Assembly (NCBI GenBank): GCA_964498785.1 | Contig: CAZCJL010000002.1 | Location: 62,001-126,000, forward strand | From: Mariaggregatimicrobium sp964498785 | GTDB lineage: Bacteria > Zhuqueibacterota > Zhuqueibacteria > Thermofontimicrobiales > Thiofontviventaceae | Direction: 5' to 3' | Length of the DNA: 64,000 nucleotides | Shown: one piece after another, positions 52,640 to 61,550 of the stretch | How positions within the stretch are numbered: the first letter of the stretch is position 1 | Layout: every line of letters begins with the position of its first letter | The notes under the pieces: model-generated | The model's database searches: none | Seen by the model: the letters and a program-made list of their open reading frames with translations, nothing else | Told to the model about the DNA's origin: nothing | Position numbers and translations under genes: made by a program

Positions 52640-54639
52640 CTTTTAGTCGATTTCTTTTTGAGAGATTCAATGTCGTCGCGTAATTGAGCGGCTTTTTCAA
52701 ATTCCAGATTTTTGGCAGCGACTATCATTTCTTTCTCGAGGCGATCAATTAACTCTTCATTGTCCAGTAATGATAATTTTTCCAGGTCGCGCTGATTACG
52801 TCTTTTTTTTGATCCCCATTTGTCAATTTTTGCATCGGCGACTTGTGTACTACTCATTACGTCTTCAATAGATTTATATATTGTCTGCGGTGTAATGCCA
52901 TGTTCTTCGTTATATTTTTGCTGGATTATTCGACGGCGGGTTGTCTCGTCGATTGTTTTTTGCATGGACTTTGTGGTCGTGTCAGCATAAAAAATAACTC
53001 TGCCACCAACGTTTCTGGCCGCACGTCCGGCGATCTGCATTAGTGATACTTCGGATCGTAAAAAGCCTTCTTTATCAGCATCAAGGATGGCAACTAAAGA
53101 GACTTCAGGCAAATCAATTCCTTCCCGTAACAGATTAATCCCCACCAGGACATCAAACTCAGCAAGCCTTAAATCGCGAAGAATTTCTACTCTGTCCAGC
53201 GCCTTTATCTCAGAATGCAGATAACGGACTTTAATTCCCATTTCAGACAAATAATCGGTCAGGTCTTCAGACATGCGTTTGGTTAAAGTAAGTGCCAATG
53301 TCCGTTCATTTTTTTCGATTTGTTTGTTTATTTCTGCAATCAAATCATCAATCTGACCCTTAATCGGGCGAACATCAATTTCCGGGTCCATTAGCCCGGT
53401 AGGGCGAATAATTTGTTCGACAAAAACGCCGCCGCTTTTTTCCAGTTCATATTGTCCTGGTGTTGCCGAAACGAATACAACTTGATCCTGCATGTATTCA
53501 AATTCCTGAAAATTCATCGGGCGGTTATCCAGGGCCGAAGGGAGCCGGAATCCATGTTCCACTAACGTTTCTTTTCGGGCGCGATCACCATGATACATGC
53601 CACGTACTTGCGGAAGAGTTACGTGAGATTCATCAATGAACATCAGAAAATTTTTCGGAAAAAAATCCAGTAATGTGTATGGACGGTCTCCTTGGTTTCG
53701 GCCGGTCAGATGTCGTGAGTAGTTTTCAATCCCCGAACAAAAGCCAATTTCCTGCATCATCTCCAGATCATAATTCGTACGCATTTCCAGGCGCTGTGCC
53801 TCAAGCAATTTGTTATTTTCTCTAAACTCGCTTAACCGCTCATCTAATTCTGTTTTTATCTTTTTTATCGCTTCCTGTAAACGTTCATGCGTTGTCACAT
53901 AGTGCTTTGCCGGATAGATAGCCACTGTATTTTTGCGGTTTTTTATTTCACCGGTCAAGGTATCAACAATCGAAATATTTTCAATTTCATTACCAAACAT
54001 TTCAACACGAACGGCCTCTTCTTCATACGCAGGAATAATTTCGATAACATCCCCGCGAACGCGGAATGTCCCGCGGGTAAATTCAAAATCATTCCTGAAA
54101 TATTGTATATCAATTAATTTTTCTAAGATATGATTACGCTCAATAATTTGTCCCTTTTTGAGGATTAACAACATTTGTCGGTAATCTTCCGGTGAACCAA
54201 GGCCATAAATACATGAAACAGAGGCGACAATGATTACATCGTCACGTTCTAATAAGGCGCTGGTTGCTTTTAAGCGTAAACGGTCAATTTCATCATTAAC
54301 AGACGTGTCTTTTTCAATGAAAGTATCAGTCGTGGGAACATAGGCTTCAGGCTGATAATAGTCATAATAACTAATAAAGTACTCCACAGCATTATTTGGG
54401 AAAAAGCTTTTAAATTCTCCGTAAAGCTGAGCAGCGAGTGTTTTGTTGTGTGAAAGAATGAGCGCTGGTCTGCCAATATTCGCGATTAAATGCGCCATGG
54501 TAAAGGTTTTACCACTCCCGGTCACTCCAAGCAACGTTTGATATTGATCGCCTCTGAGAACACCTGTTGTTAATTCTTCAATTGCACGCGGTTGATCACC
54601 CTGCGGACTATAGCCAGATTTTATCTCGAATGTTGCCAT
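52636..54639 (-). CDS. uvrB: Excinuclease ABC subunit B
   Basis: 667 residues, full-length UvrB. Walker A (GVTGSGKT), the beta-hairpin that locks the damaged strand (YYDYYQPEAYVP), the helicase motif DESHVTLPQ, GINLLREGIDLPEVSLV and the C-terminal UVR coiled-coil domain that binds UvrC (LEKEMIVAAKNLEFEKAAQLRD) are all visible. It carries out the damage-verification step of nucleotide excision repair in the cytoplasm. It is the first gene of a long minus-strand run and has a strong promoter. Confidence 0.97.
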   Translation of the reverse strand: MATFEIKSGYSPQGDQPRAIEELTTGVLRGDQYQTLLGVTGSGKTFTMAHLIANIGRPALILSHNKTLAAQLYGEFKSFFPNNAVEYFISYYDYYQPEAYVPTTDTFIEKDTSVNDEIDRLRLKATSALLERDDVIIVASVSCIYGLGSPEDYRQMLLILKKGQIIERNHILEKLIDIQYFRNDFEFTRGTFRVRGDVIEIIPAYEEEAVRVEMFGNEIENISIVDTLTGEIKNRKNTVAIYPAKHYVTTHERLQEAIKKIKTELDERLSEFRENNKLLEAQRLEMRTNYDLEMMQEIGFCSGIENYSRHLTGRNQGDRPYTLLDFFPKNFLMFIDESHVTLPQVRGMYHGDRARKETLVEHGFRLPSALDNRPMNFQEFEYMQDQVVFVSATPGQYELEKSGGVFVEQIIRPTGLMDPEIDVRPIKGQIDDLIAEINKQIEKNERTLALTLTKRMSEDLTDYLSEMGIKVRYLHSEIKALDRVEILRDLRLAEFDVLVGINLLREGIDLPEVSLVAILDADKEGFLRSEVSLMQIAGRAARNVGGRVIFYADTTTKSMQKTIDETTRRRIIQQKYNEEHGITPQTIYKSIEDVMSSTQVADAKIDKWGSKKRRNQRDLEKLSLLDNEELIDRLEKEMIVAAKNLEFEKAAQLRDDIESLKKKSTKR

Positions 54640-54706
54640 ATTATTAAGTACGTAAATATCTAATTTTATGAAATGTTAGTACCCCATTATATTAATGGTT
54701 AATGTA

Positions 54707-54735
54707 AATATAACATAGTTATGACAAAATGTCAA
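54707..54735 (-). promoter_or_regulatory. Sigma70 promoter of uvrB and the operon behind it
   Basis: On the minus strand: TTGACA (54735-54730), 17 bp, TATATT (54712-54707), about 68 nt before uvrB. It is divergent from the promoter at 54756, with the two -35 boxes 20 bp apart. No LexA-like site was recognised. Confidence 0.65.
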
Positions 54736-54755
54736 GGCTAAAGTTTAAAAACATC

Positions 54756-54784
54756 TTGCTTTTTTTTAATTATATCACTATATT
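54756..54784 (+). promoter_or_regulatory. Putative sigma70 promoter of the PpiD-like gene
   Basis: TTGCTT, a 17-bp spacer and TATATT, about 58 nt before the start codon. Confidence 0.45.
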
Positions 54785-54842
54785 TACAATTTATATAATT
54801 AAGCAATTAGTTATCCGAAAGTTTTCTAGGAGAAATTAGATT

Positions 54843-56663
54843 ATGGCAGTAATGAACAAAATGCGTGAGAATATGCATGTAATTCTGTTCTTTTTACTTA
54901 TCATGTTTGTTGCCAGTATGACAATAGGCGGGCTTGTTGGCGGTGCGAATATCATGGATATTCTTTCCGGTAGAAAACCTGATACAATCCTTGTTGTAAA
55001 TGGCGATGAAATTACCTATGAGCAATATACTCGTGCATATAATGGAGAGCTGGAATCATATCGACAACAAAATAACCAGGAGCCAGAGGGCTATCAGGTT
55101 CAACAAATTGAAAATCAAGTGTGGGAATCCCTGATTCAGGATATTTTAAAACGTCAGATGATTGAAAAATTGGGGCTGTACGCAACGCGGGAAGAAATAA
55201 AGTACTATCTGTTCACAAATCCACATCCGTATTTACAAATGAATCCAAATTTCAAAAATGAAAATGACCAGTTTGATCCCCAGAAATTACAGGCTGCTTT
55301 GGCAAGTCCGGGAAATGATCAATTTTGGAGATTTGTGGAAGATTATTTACGTATTATCATCCCTGTTGAAAAGTTAGAAAGTGAAGTCCTTTCCACAGTG
55401 CGGGTAACAGATGCAGAATTGAAACAAGAATATATCCGCCAAAATCAGAAAATGAAAGCCAGCTATGTCTTCATTGATCCGAATAAATATATTATTCCGG
55501 ATAATCAAATTTCGGAACAGGATATAAAAGCATATTACAAAGATCATGTCGATGAATACCAGGAAGTGGAAAAACGAAAAATTCGATACGTTTTATTTCC
55601 GACGACTCCCTCGGCACAAGATAGCGCGGAAATTGATAAGTTTGCCCAAACCCTGTTGGATAGCGCTCGAAGTGGCGCTGATTTTGCCGAATTAGCGATA
55701 ACTTATTCTGATGATCAGGGATCCGCTGTAAATGGTGGTGATCTTGGCTTTTTTAGTAAAGGGTCAATGGTTAAGCCGTTTGAAGATGCTGCTTTTTCTG
55801 CGAATATTGGCGAAGTCGTTGGGCCGGTAAAATCTAATTTTGGTATTCACATCATTAAAATTGATGATAAAAAAGTGGAAGATGGAGAAGAACAAGTAAA
55901 AGCCCGACACATTTTATTAAAGTATAAAGCATCACGACGCACCCAGGAAGCCGCGAAACAAAATGCCGATTATTTTACTGAAAATGTTAACGATTTCGGA
56001 TTTAACGAACTCGCTGCGGTAGAAAAAATAGACATCGATACAACGGATTACTTTACTGACTCAGGTTTTATTCCCGGAATTGGCATGAACAAGCGGATTT
56101 CGCTAAGCGCCTTTAATGCGAGTAAAGAAAAAGTAAGCAAAGTATATTTTATTGATAACAAAGGATATGTTGTTTATCAATTAATAGATATTAAAAAAGC
56201 AGGCACAAAACCTCTAAACCAGCTAAAACAAATTATTACAAGCAGAGTTCGGCGGGAAAAACAATTTGAAAAAGCCGAAAATGTAGCCATGTCGCTTCGT
56301 CAACGAATACAAAGTCCCGAAGATTTTGAGCGAATAGCTGCAAGCGATTCTCTGAAAATTAAAACGACTGACTTTTTTAGTTTGGATGGCAGTATTCCGG
56401 GAATTGGTCGGGATGTTCAGTTTAATGGCGCTGCTTTTTCATTATCCGAAAAAGAAGTGTCGCATCCTGTTAAGGGCGCACGCGGTTATTACATTATTCG
56501 GATGGAACAAAAACAGCCGTTTGATGAAAGCGAATTCAATCTTACAAAAGATAATTTAACGCGTCAAATACATGACGAAAAACGAAGAGCCGCATACACA
56601 GCATGGATAAGCTCGATGAAAGAACAGGCCGATATAAAAGATTATCGATATATGTTCTATTAA
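54843..56663 (+). CDS. PpiD/SurA-like peptidyl-prolyl isomerase chaperone
   Basis: 606 residues. An N-terminal transmembrane helix (NMHVILFFLLIMFVASMTIGG) is followed by a SurA_N-like chaperone domain (about 40-235: LVVNGDEITYEQYTRAYN). Then come two parvulin-type segments: the first (about 247-345: RKIRYVLFPTTPS...FGIHIIKID) is canonical, with GGDLGFFSKGSMVKPFEDAAF; the second (about 348-450 and on) keeps only ARHILLKY and is degenerate. The C-terminal part has two repeated TDFFxxDGSIPGIGxxxxF-like segments (TTDYFTDSGFIPGIG, TTDFFSLDGSIPGIG). It should help outer-membrane and exported proteins fold as they leave the Sec channel. GGAG precedes the ATG; followed by a lipid kinase gene after 15 nt. 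Confidence 0.92.
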   Translation: MAVMNKMRENMHVILFFLLIMFVASMTIGGLVGGANIMDILSGRKPDTILVVNGDEITYEQYTRAYNGELESYRQQNNQEPEGYQVQQIENQVWESLIQDILKRQMIEKLGLYATREEIKYYLFTNPHPYLQMNPNFKNENDQFDPQKLQAALASPGNDQFWRFVEDYLRIIIPVEKLESEVLSTVRVTDAELKQEYIRQNQKMKASYVFIDPNKYIIPDNQISEQDIKAYYKDHVDEYQEVEKRKIRYVLFPTTPSAQDSAEIDKFAQTLLDSARSGADFAELAITYSDDQGSAVNGGDLGFFSKGSMVKPFEDAAFSANIGEVVGPVKSNFGIHIIKIDDKKVEDGEEQVKARHILLKYKASRRTQEAAKQNADYFTENVNDFGFNELAAVEKIDIDTTDYFTDSGFIPGIGMNKRISLSAFNASKEKVSKVYFIDNKGYVVYQLIDIKKAGTKPLNQLKQIITSRVRREKQFEKAENVAMSLRQRIQSPEDFERIAASDSLKIKTTDFFSLDGSIPGIGRDVQFNGAAFSLSEKEVSHPVKGARGYYIIRMEQKQPFDESEFNLTKDNLTRQIHDEKRRAAYTAWISSMKEQADIKDYRYMFY

Positions 56664-56678
56664 AAGAAGAGAATTATC

Positions 56679-57590
56679 ATGAAAAAAATAAAAGTTGTTC
56701 TTAATCCTGTTGCTGGGCGTGGTTATAGCGCAAAAGCTGAAGACGATATTATTCGCTACTTTAAAGAAGAAAAAGTTGATTTTGATTTACAACGAACTGA
56801 AAAGAGATGGCATGCTGCTGAAATTGCAGAAGAGGCAGTTAGTAATGGATTTAATACTGTTGTCGCTGTCGGTGGTGACGGTACAACAAACGAGGTGATT
56901 AACGGACTAATGGCAGCCTCAAATAACGGGCATACAGGGGGTACGCTGGCTCTGCTGGCAACCGGTTCCGGAAGTGATTTTACATTTAATGTCGGAATGC
57001 CAGCCGATTTACAGGAGGCCTGCCAAAGAATCGCGAATGGACGAACGAAAGTTGTTGATCTTGGTAAACTCACTTTAGATAATCAACCTCCCCGTTATTT
57101 TGATAATCAATTGGGAATCGGATTCGATGGCGTTGTGACTGTTGAAGCTCGCAAGTTTAAGTATCTGCGTGGAATGGCGCTCTATCTGCCTGTGGTGCTG
57201 AAATCGATTTTTGTGTCAAATAAAGCAACACGAGTTTCTCTTGATTATGATGGTGAAAAGATTGAGCTCTCCACAATTCAAATATCCATTGCAAACGGCG
57301 CTCGCGAAGGCGGTGGCTTCTTTATGACGCCAGGAGCGAAAATTGATGATGGTTTATTTGATATTTGTATTGTGGAAGACGTTGGGAAGCTTGCAATGCT
57401 TAAACTTGTTCCTCATTTCATGAAAGGAACGCATGTTACGCAAAAAGGAACACGGATGTTGCAAGCCCAAAAAATTGTCGTCCATTCGGATGATAATTTA
57501 ATCGCTCATTTTGACGGCGAGTTACTGTGTATAGATGGACATAGAATTGAGTGTGAAATGATTCCCAATTGTTTGCGTGTGATCTATTAA
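56679..57590 (+). CDS. Diacylglycerol/sphingosine kinase-family lipid kinase (YegS/DgkB-like)
   Basis: 303 residues. The opening VVLNPVAGRG and the nucleotide-binding GGDGTTNEVINGL (65-77) define the family, with LLATGSGSDF as third conserved block; the C-terminal half is the beta-sandwich typical of YegS and DgkB. It phosphorylates a lipid such as diacylglycerol with ATP at the inner membrane. It ends a two-gene unit with the PpiD-like gene and is followed by a good terminator. The lipid substrate is not determinable. Confidence 0.92.
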   Translation: MKKIKVVLNPVAGRGYSAKAEDDIIRYFKEEKVDFDLQRTEKRWHAAEIAEEAVSNGFNTVVAVGGDGTTNEVINGLMAASNNGHTGGTLALLATGSGSDFTFNVGMPADLQEACQRIANGRTKVVDLGKLTLDNQPPRYFDNQLGIGFDGVVTVEARKFKYLRGMALYLPVVLKSIFVSNKATRVSLDYDGEKIELSTIQISIANGAREGGGFFMTPGAKIDDGLFDICIVEDVGKLAMLKLVPHFMKGTHVTQKGTRMLQAQKIVVHSDDNLIAHFDGELLCIDGHRIECEMIPNCLRVIY

Positions 57591-57623
57591 TAATTATTGT
57601 GTTGATTAAATAGCAAAAATAGT

Positions 57624-57652
57624 AAAGCCGCTTCTAATGAGCGGCTTTTTTG
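57624..57652 (+). terminator. Intrinsic terminator after the lipid kinase gene
   Basis: AAAGCCGCT pairs with AGCGGCTTT around a 7-nt loop, followed by TTTT. Being between convergent units, it may work in both directions (AAAAAAGCC on the other side gives T-rich ends). Confidence 0.85.
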
Positions 57653-57710
57653 TAGTGACTTTAAGTCGATAACATAACTTGAATTTATAAAACATATATA
57701 CTTTTCGATG

Positions 57711-59396
57711 TTATTTAATTGAGGGCGATGTAAAATGATTCGTTTCAACGCCGCGTATTTTTTTCATATTTATCAATTTAATGAATCTTTCGATTATTTG
57801 GGGTGATTGCGCATATTCAATCCATTCATATTGATAATGTACATTTTTCGGTTGTTTCAACTTTAATCCTCTTAATTTCCCATTTTGAAAAAGCTGATGT
57901 AATAATATTTGTCCGATTTCCAATGAATCCAATTTATGAGTCGTGTTCATATTATCTGAAAATGTAATAACAGAATCGCTAAAGGTTTGAAACGAAGAAA
58001 TCTGTTTTTTGTCAATAAGATATTTTAAATAATTGATGACGCGGCACAGGCGAAAAAGTGTAATTAGATCGTTTCTTGAAAAATGCTCGGTTGTCACGGC
58101 AAGCGCTGTCGAACGAAATTTTAAATAATCTTCCCTGTCAATATAGCCCCGATTTACACAATTTTCAAAGGTTTGGGTACCAGGTGGCGGGTAAAAAATA
58201 CTGGGGCCTAACAACACCTGCTGAGTTGCTAAATATATAATATCATCGAGTAACCGTAGCGGATTGTCTTCAGGTAATCCAATAATTAAATATGCAGTGA
58301 TTTTAAGATGATAGTGAGCCGCAAGTTTGATGATGTTTGAAAAATGGGTGTGCGACTGATTTCGGCTTAACTGGTTTTGAATTTGCTGACTTCCGCTGAC
58401 GAGCGGAAGATTTAGCCAGCGAAATCCGGCATTTTTAATCAAGCGGATCAATTCTTCATCGAGTGTGTTGGCATCAATTCCATTTCGCGCGGAAAATGTG
58501 ATATCGCGTTCTCCGAAGTGATGGATTAGCGCATTAAAAAGCTGGATAGCATGTTTTTTATTAAAAGTGAGCGTATCATCCTCAAAGTCGATTGTGGTAA
58601 TCCCGGATTTTATTGCAAGCGTTATTTCCTGAATCACGGATTCTACTGACCGCAATCGGATCCGCTTTCCCATGACTTTTTCAATTGAACAGAAATTGCA
58701 GTTTCGAGGACATCCGCGCGATGTTAGTATCATTTTGCTTTGGAAGTATTGCACATTTCGCGGAACAGGAAGTTCATCCAGATTTGCAATAAATTCCTGA
58801 ACTGGATAGATCTGAATCTGGTCAAGCTTTCGGAACGCAATCCCGGAGAATGAATTTAATTTATCATAGTGTTGATGTTTCAAAATATTTAATAATTTCA
58901 GAAACGTGAATTCTCCCTCTCCTAAAATAATATAATCGACGTATCCTGAATTCAACGCACTTTCCGGCGCTGCTGTAACGTGGTGTCCGCCCATGATAAC
59001 CGGAACGTCTGGGTATACATTTTTGCAAATTTTCGCGGTATTTAATGCGTAATCAAAATAGGGTGTGAAATTGGACGAAATTCCGATATAATGCGGCTTA
59101 AAGGTTAGTACATGGTTTTTAATATCGCTATCGTCCATTCCGAAATGTTTATAATGACCGTATAATTTAAACGGACTAATGTCTCCCACAGGGTAATATT
59201 TTTTTAAATAAGATAGCTTTTGCGGGATAGAGATTGTTTTCTTATTGTCTTTATTTAGCGCATCTAAAATGTGGACTGTATAATGATGAGCACGAAGATA
59301 TGCAGCTAAATATTCCAATCCCAGCGGCTCCTGGCGAATTTTAGTTTGGTAAAAATCTTCAATTGGAGGATTTATTAAAAGGATTCGATCGTTCAT
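57711..59396 (-). CDS. B12-binding-domain radical SAM protein
   Basis: 561 residues. The N-terminal ~200 form a cobalamin-binding-like Rossmann domain (ILLINPPIEDFYQ, GGHHVTAAPESALNSGYVDY, ILGEGEFT), without the DxHxxG motif. The radical SAM core has C229-x3-C233-x2-C236 (CPRNCNFCSIEK). The middle (GITTIDFEDDTLTFNKKHA, RLLDDIIYLA) is normal for the class. These enzymes often methylate or rearrange unactivated carbons in lipids, hopanoids, cofactors or natural products; specificity cannot be read. It is the last gene of a minus-strand run with PilZ, SPASM and GT2 genes, separated from PilZ by a palindrome. Confidence 0.92.
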   Translation of the reverse strand: MNDRILLINPPIEDFYQTKIRQEPLGLEYLAAYLRAHHYTVHILDALNKDNKKTISIPQKLSYLKKYYPVGDISPFKLYGHYKHFGMDDSDIKNHVLTFKPHYIGISSNFTPYFDYALNTAKICKNVYPDVPVIMGGHHVTAAPESALNSGYVDYIILGEGEFTFLKLLNILKHQHYDKLNSFSGIAFRKLDQIQIYPVQEFIANLDELPVPRNVQYFQSKMILTSRGCPRNCNFCSIEKVMGKRIRLRSVESVIQEITLAIKSGITTIDFEDDTLTFNKKHAIQLFNALIHHFGERDITFSARNGIDANTLDEELIRLIKNAGFRWLNLPLVSGSQQIQNQLSRNQSHTHFSNIIKLAAHYHLKITAYLIIGLPEDNPLRLLDDIIYLATQQVLLGPSIFYPPPGTQTFENCVNRGYIDREDYLKFRSTALAVTTEHFSRNDLITLFRLCRVINYLKYLIDKKQISSFQTFSDSVITFSDNMNTTHKLDSLEIGQILLHQLFQNGKLRGLKLKQPKNVHYQYEWIEYAQSPQIIERFIKLINMKKIRGVETNHFTSPSIK

Positions 59397-59472
59397 TATT
59401 GAATAATTAGAACTGACTGAAAAATGTTACTGTTACGGGAGGATTGATCATTTTTCCCTGTTAACACTAATT

Positions 59473-59527
59473 ACTATTCAGCATCGAGCTGTCATTCCTG
59501 CGGATGCAGGAATGACGCCTGAATAGT
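59473..59527. repeat. Nested palindrome of the GTCATTCCTGC type
   Basis: Inner arms GTCATTCCTGC (59491-59501) and GCAGGAATGAC (59506-59516) are perfect with a 4-nt loop. Outer arms ACTATTCAG (59473-59481) and CTGAATAGT (59519-59527) are perfect too. The element lies in the gap after the PilZ gene. The inner part resembles the widespread GTCATTCCxGC repeats of many bacterial genomes. It could also end PilZ transcription. Confidence 0.7.
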
Positions 59528-59529
59528 TA

Positions 59530-60390
59530 CTAACCCTGTTGTAAATATTTTTTATTTTTTAAATTAAATTGTAAATTATTTGCCTGGTGAAGGCCAGTGC
59601 GATATAGTTTAAAAAAAGCGCGTTTCAGATTTTCCGGATAATTTGGTTCCTGACGTTTCATTTCATCAAGCATTTCAAAAAACCACCACTTTTCTTCGAT
59701 AGTTAAATGTTCAGTGATATCATCAAAAGAGTTATAAGCAAGCCGTCGCAGTTCTAACTCTCTTTCAACTTCGTCAATTTTAGCATAATTTTCTAATTGT
59801 TGAATACGGCTCAAAATTTTTCCATCCGGGATAATCAGTTTAAAGTTGTCTTTTGATTTTTTTGGCTTTAAAGAAGAATTGAGTATTAATTTATTTAAAT
59901 TATCCCGCATATCAGAATTAAATGAAAAATTCTCACCCGACGATTCCTGGTAAATGGATGAATTCATAAATTTTGTTCGGCCATTATTTTTATTCTCTGA
60001 TTTCTCCGATTTCTCTGATTTTCCGTGATTTTCAGAGGTTTCAATCACAATAGAGTTAATATCTGAATTTACAGTTTCTCCGAATTCTACAGCACAATAA
60101 CATTTGTTTTCGTTGATGCTCGGTTGTAAACGTAGAATACGACCGGAGCAGCGAAATGGATCTTTACCAGGAAAAATAATTTCAATAATGTCAATATATT
60201 GATCCGGAATGCCTAAAAAATGCTCGATACTTGAGGTATAGCCCATCAGCCCGCCTTTGCTGATGTTGATCGTTGATATGTCGACGTTGCTCCCTCCGTT
60301 AAAAATAAATTTTACTTTCGGAGTATGTTTTTCATCGGGATGGTAGCGAGTAAAATTTCTTCTGTCTTCGAGTTTTTGATTCCGTGTCAT
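59530..60390 (-). CDS. PilZ-domain protein (c-di-GMP receptor candidate)
   Basis: 286 residues. The N-terminal PilZ domain (about 9-115) carries both c-di-GMP binding motifs: RxxxR as R11-NFT-R15, and (D/N)xSxxG as N42-IS-KG-G47. The remaining 170 residues have a short repetitive SEKSEKSENK segment and a helical C-terminus (LTIEEKWWFFEMLDEMKRQ) that resembles nothing I can name. No signal peptide, so cytoplasmic. It probably passes the c-di-GMP signal to an unknown partner; the FHA-GGDEF protein at 32.7 kb is a candidate source in this genome. Confidence 0.85.
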   Translation of the reverse strand: MTRNQKLEDRRNFTRYHPDEKHTPKVKFIFNGGSNVDISTINISKGGLMGYTSSIEHFLGIPDQYIDIIEIIFPGKDPFRCSGRILRLQPSINENKCYCAVEFGETVNSDINSIVIETSENHGKSEKSEKSENKNNGRTKFMNSSIYQESSGENFSFNSDMRDNLNKLILNSSLKPKKSKDNFKLIIPDGKILSRIQQLENYAKIDEVERELELRRLAYNSFDDITEHLTIEEKWWFFEMLDEMKRQEPNYPENLKRAFFKLYRTGLHQANNLQFNLKNKKYLQQG

Positions 60391-60460
60391 GCAACTACTT
60401 CCATTTATTGTAGTAATAACTGCTCAGATTACGAAAGTTAATTCAAGCCAGTTCTATTTT

Positions 60461-61519
60461 TTATTTCATTTTCAATCGAATAATTTTTTTAATATTATGC
60501 GATAGCTCAGCAACTGATCGCGGATGTACAAGCAGATAACGTTGCGAATAACATGTTGTCCAGCAACCCTTACATTGCTTATAATCGGAAATTAGTTCAC
60601 AATATTTCGGACTTTTAAAAATTGATAACAGGTCCTGATCGAATAAATTTCCGATGGGATCACCATAACACAGATGGACGTCCCCGTTTTCCATAATTGT
60701 CGTTCGTGTGGTTAAAACAGGAGCATCGACAAATGCACAAAATCCTGGCGGTGTACCATTGATAAAATTTCTGATTCCCCGTACAAAAGAGTTTAAATTT
60801 AATATATCGTCATTATTCTCCAGGAAGTTCAATAAATTATCCAATCTTTTACCGGGACGCAGTTTCAAATCTTCATCGAAACGGGTTGTAGTCGTCAGGG
60901 TATGATAAACTCCGATTGTTGTGCGCCAGCCGATATCTTTCGCCCGTTTGATTAATTCCGGGACCTGTTCCAGATTAAGGTTGTTAATCACAATATTTGC
61001 GTAAAGCAATGATTTAGAATTTTGTCTGTTGCGTGATAGCCATTCCATGTGCGTCAGAACTGTGGAGGCAAAATTTTTCGCGCCCCTTAAACTATCTCCC
61101 AAATCTCCCATTCCATCCAAAGATGTTTGAATGTTAATATCATTATCTAAAGCAATTTGACCGAATTTATAGATAGTGTTCGATTTATTATAAAGACCTG
61201 TCACTAGTGTTGTTGCAGAAGAAAAAGTCTTTTTTGCTTCTAATAAAATTTTATCTAAATATGGTACGAGGGTGGCTTCTCCACCAGAAATGAAACCAAT
61301 ATATGCTCCATAGTCCCTTAATTTGCTCGCAATCAATTGAAAATCTTCCAGACTCATAATGGCTGGCTCGGTTCTTCTTTCATATACACTACACTGACGA
61401 CATCGTTGTGTACATAACCGAGTCAGGCGGATTTCCGTACTGGAATTAAGTGGGTTATGTTTTAGCGCCCGTGGCAGACCTTTCTGTATTAGCTGAGTAA
61501 AAGTATTCCGATTCTTCAA
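60461..61519 (-). CDS. Radical SAM protein with SPASM-like C-terminus
   Basis: 352 residues. C36-x3-C40-x2-C43 (CTQRCRQCSVYE) binds the SAM cluster, followed by GFISGGEATLVPY. The last third has additional cysteines (DVHLCYGD, KYCELISDYKQCKGCWTTCYS), as in SPASM or twitch domains that bind auxiliary Fe-S clusters. Relatives modify peptides, act in cofactor synthesis or, as in the HpnH type, extend lipids. The neighbouring tandem glycosyltransferases and B12-radical SAM suggest a lipid or glycan tailoring pathway; this is inference. Confidence 0.9.
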   Translation of the reverse strand: MKNRNTFTQLIQKGLPRALKHNPLNSSTEIRLTRLCTQRCRQCSVYERRTEPAIMSLEDFQLIASKLRDYGAYIGFISGGEATLVPYLDKILLEAKKTFSSATTLVTGLYNKSNTIYKFGQIALDNDINIQTSLDGMGDLGDSLRGAKNFASTVLTHMEWLSRNRQNSKSLLYANIVINNLNLEQVPELIKRAKDIGWRTTIGVYHTLTTTTRFDEDLKLRPGKRLDNLLNFLENNDDILNLNSFVRGIRNFINGTPPGFCAFVDAPVLTTRTTIMENGDVHLCYGDPIGNLFDQDLLSIFKSPKYCELISDYKQCKGCWTTCYSQRYLLVHPRSVAELSHNIKKIIRLKMK

Positions 61520-61550
61520 AATCCAATATCCACAATATTTGAATGAACAA

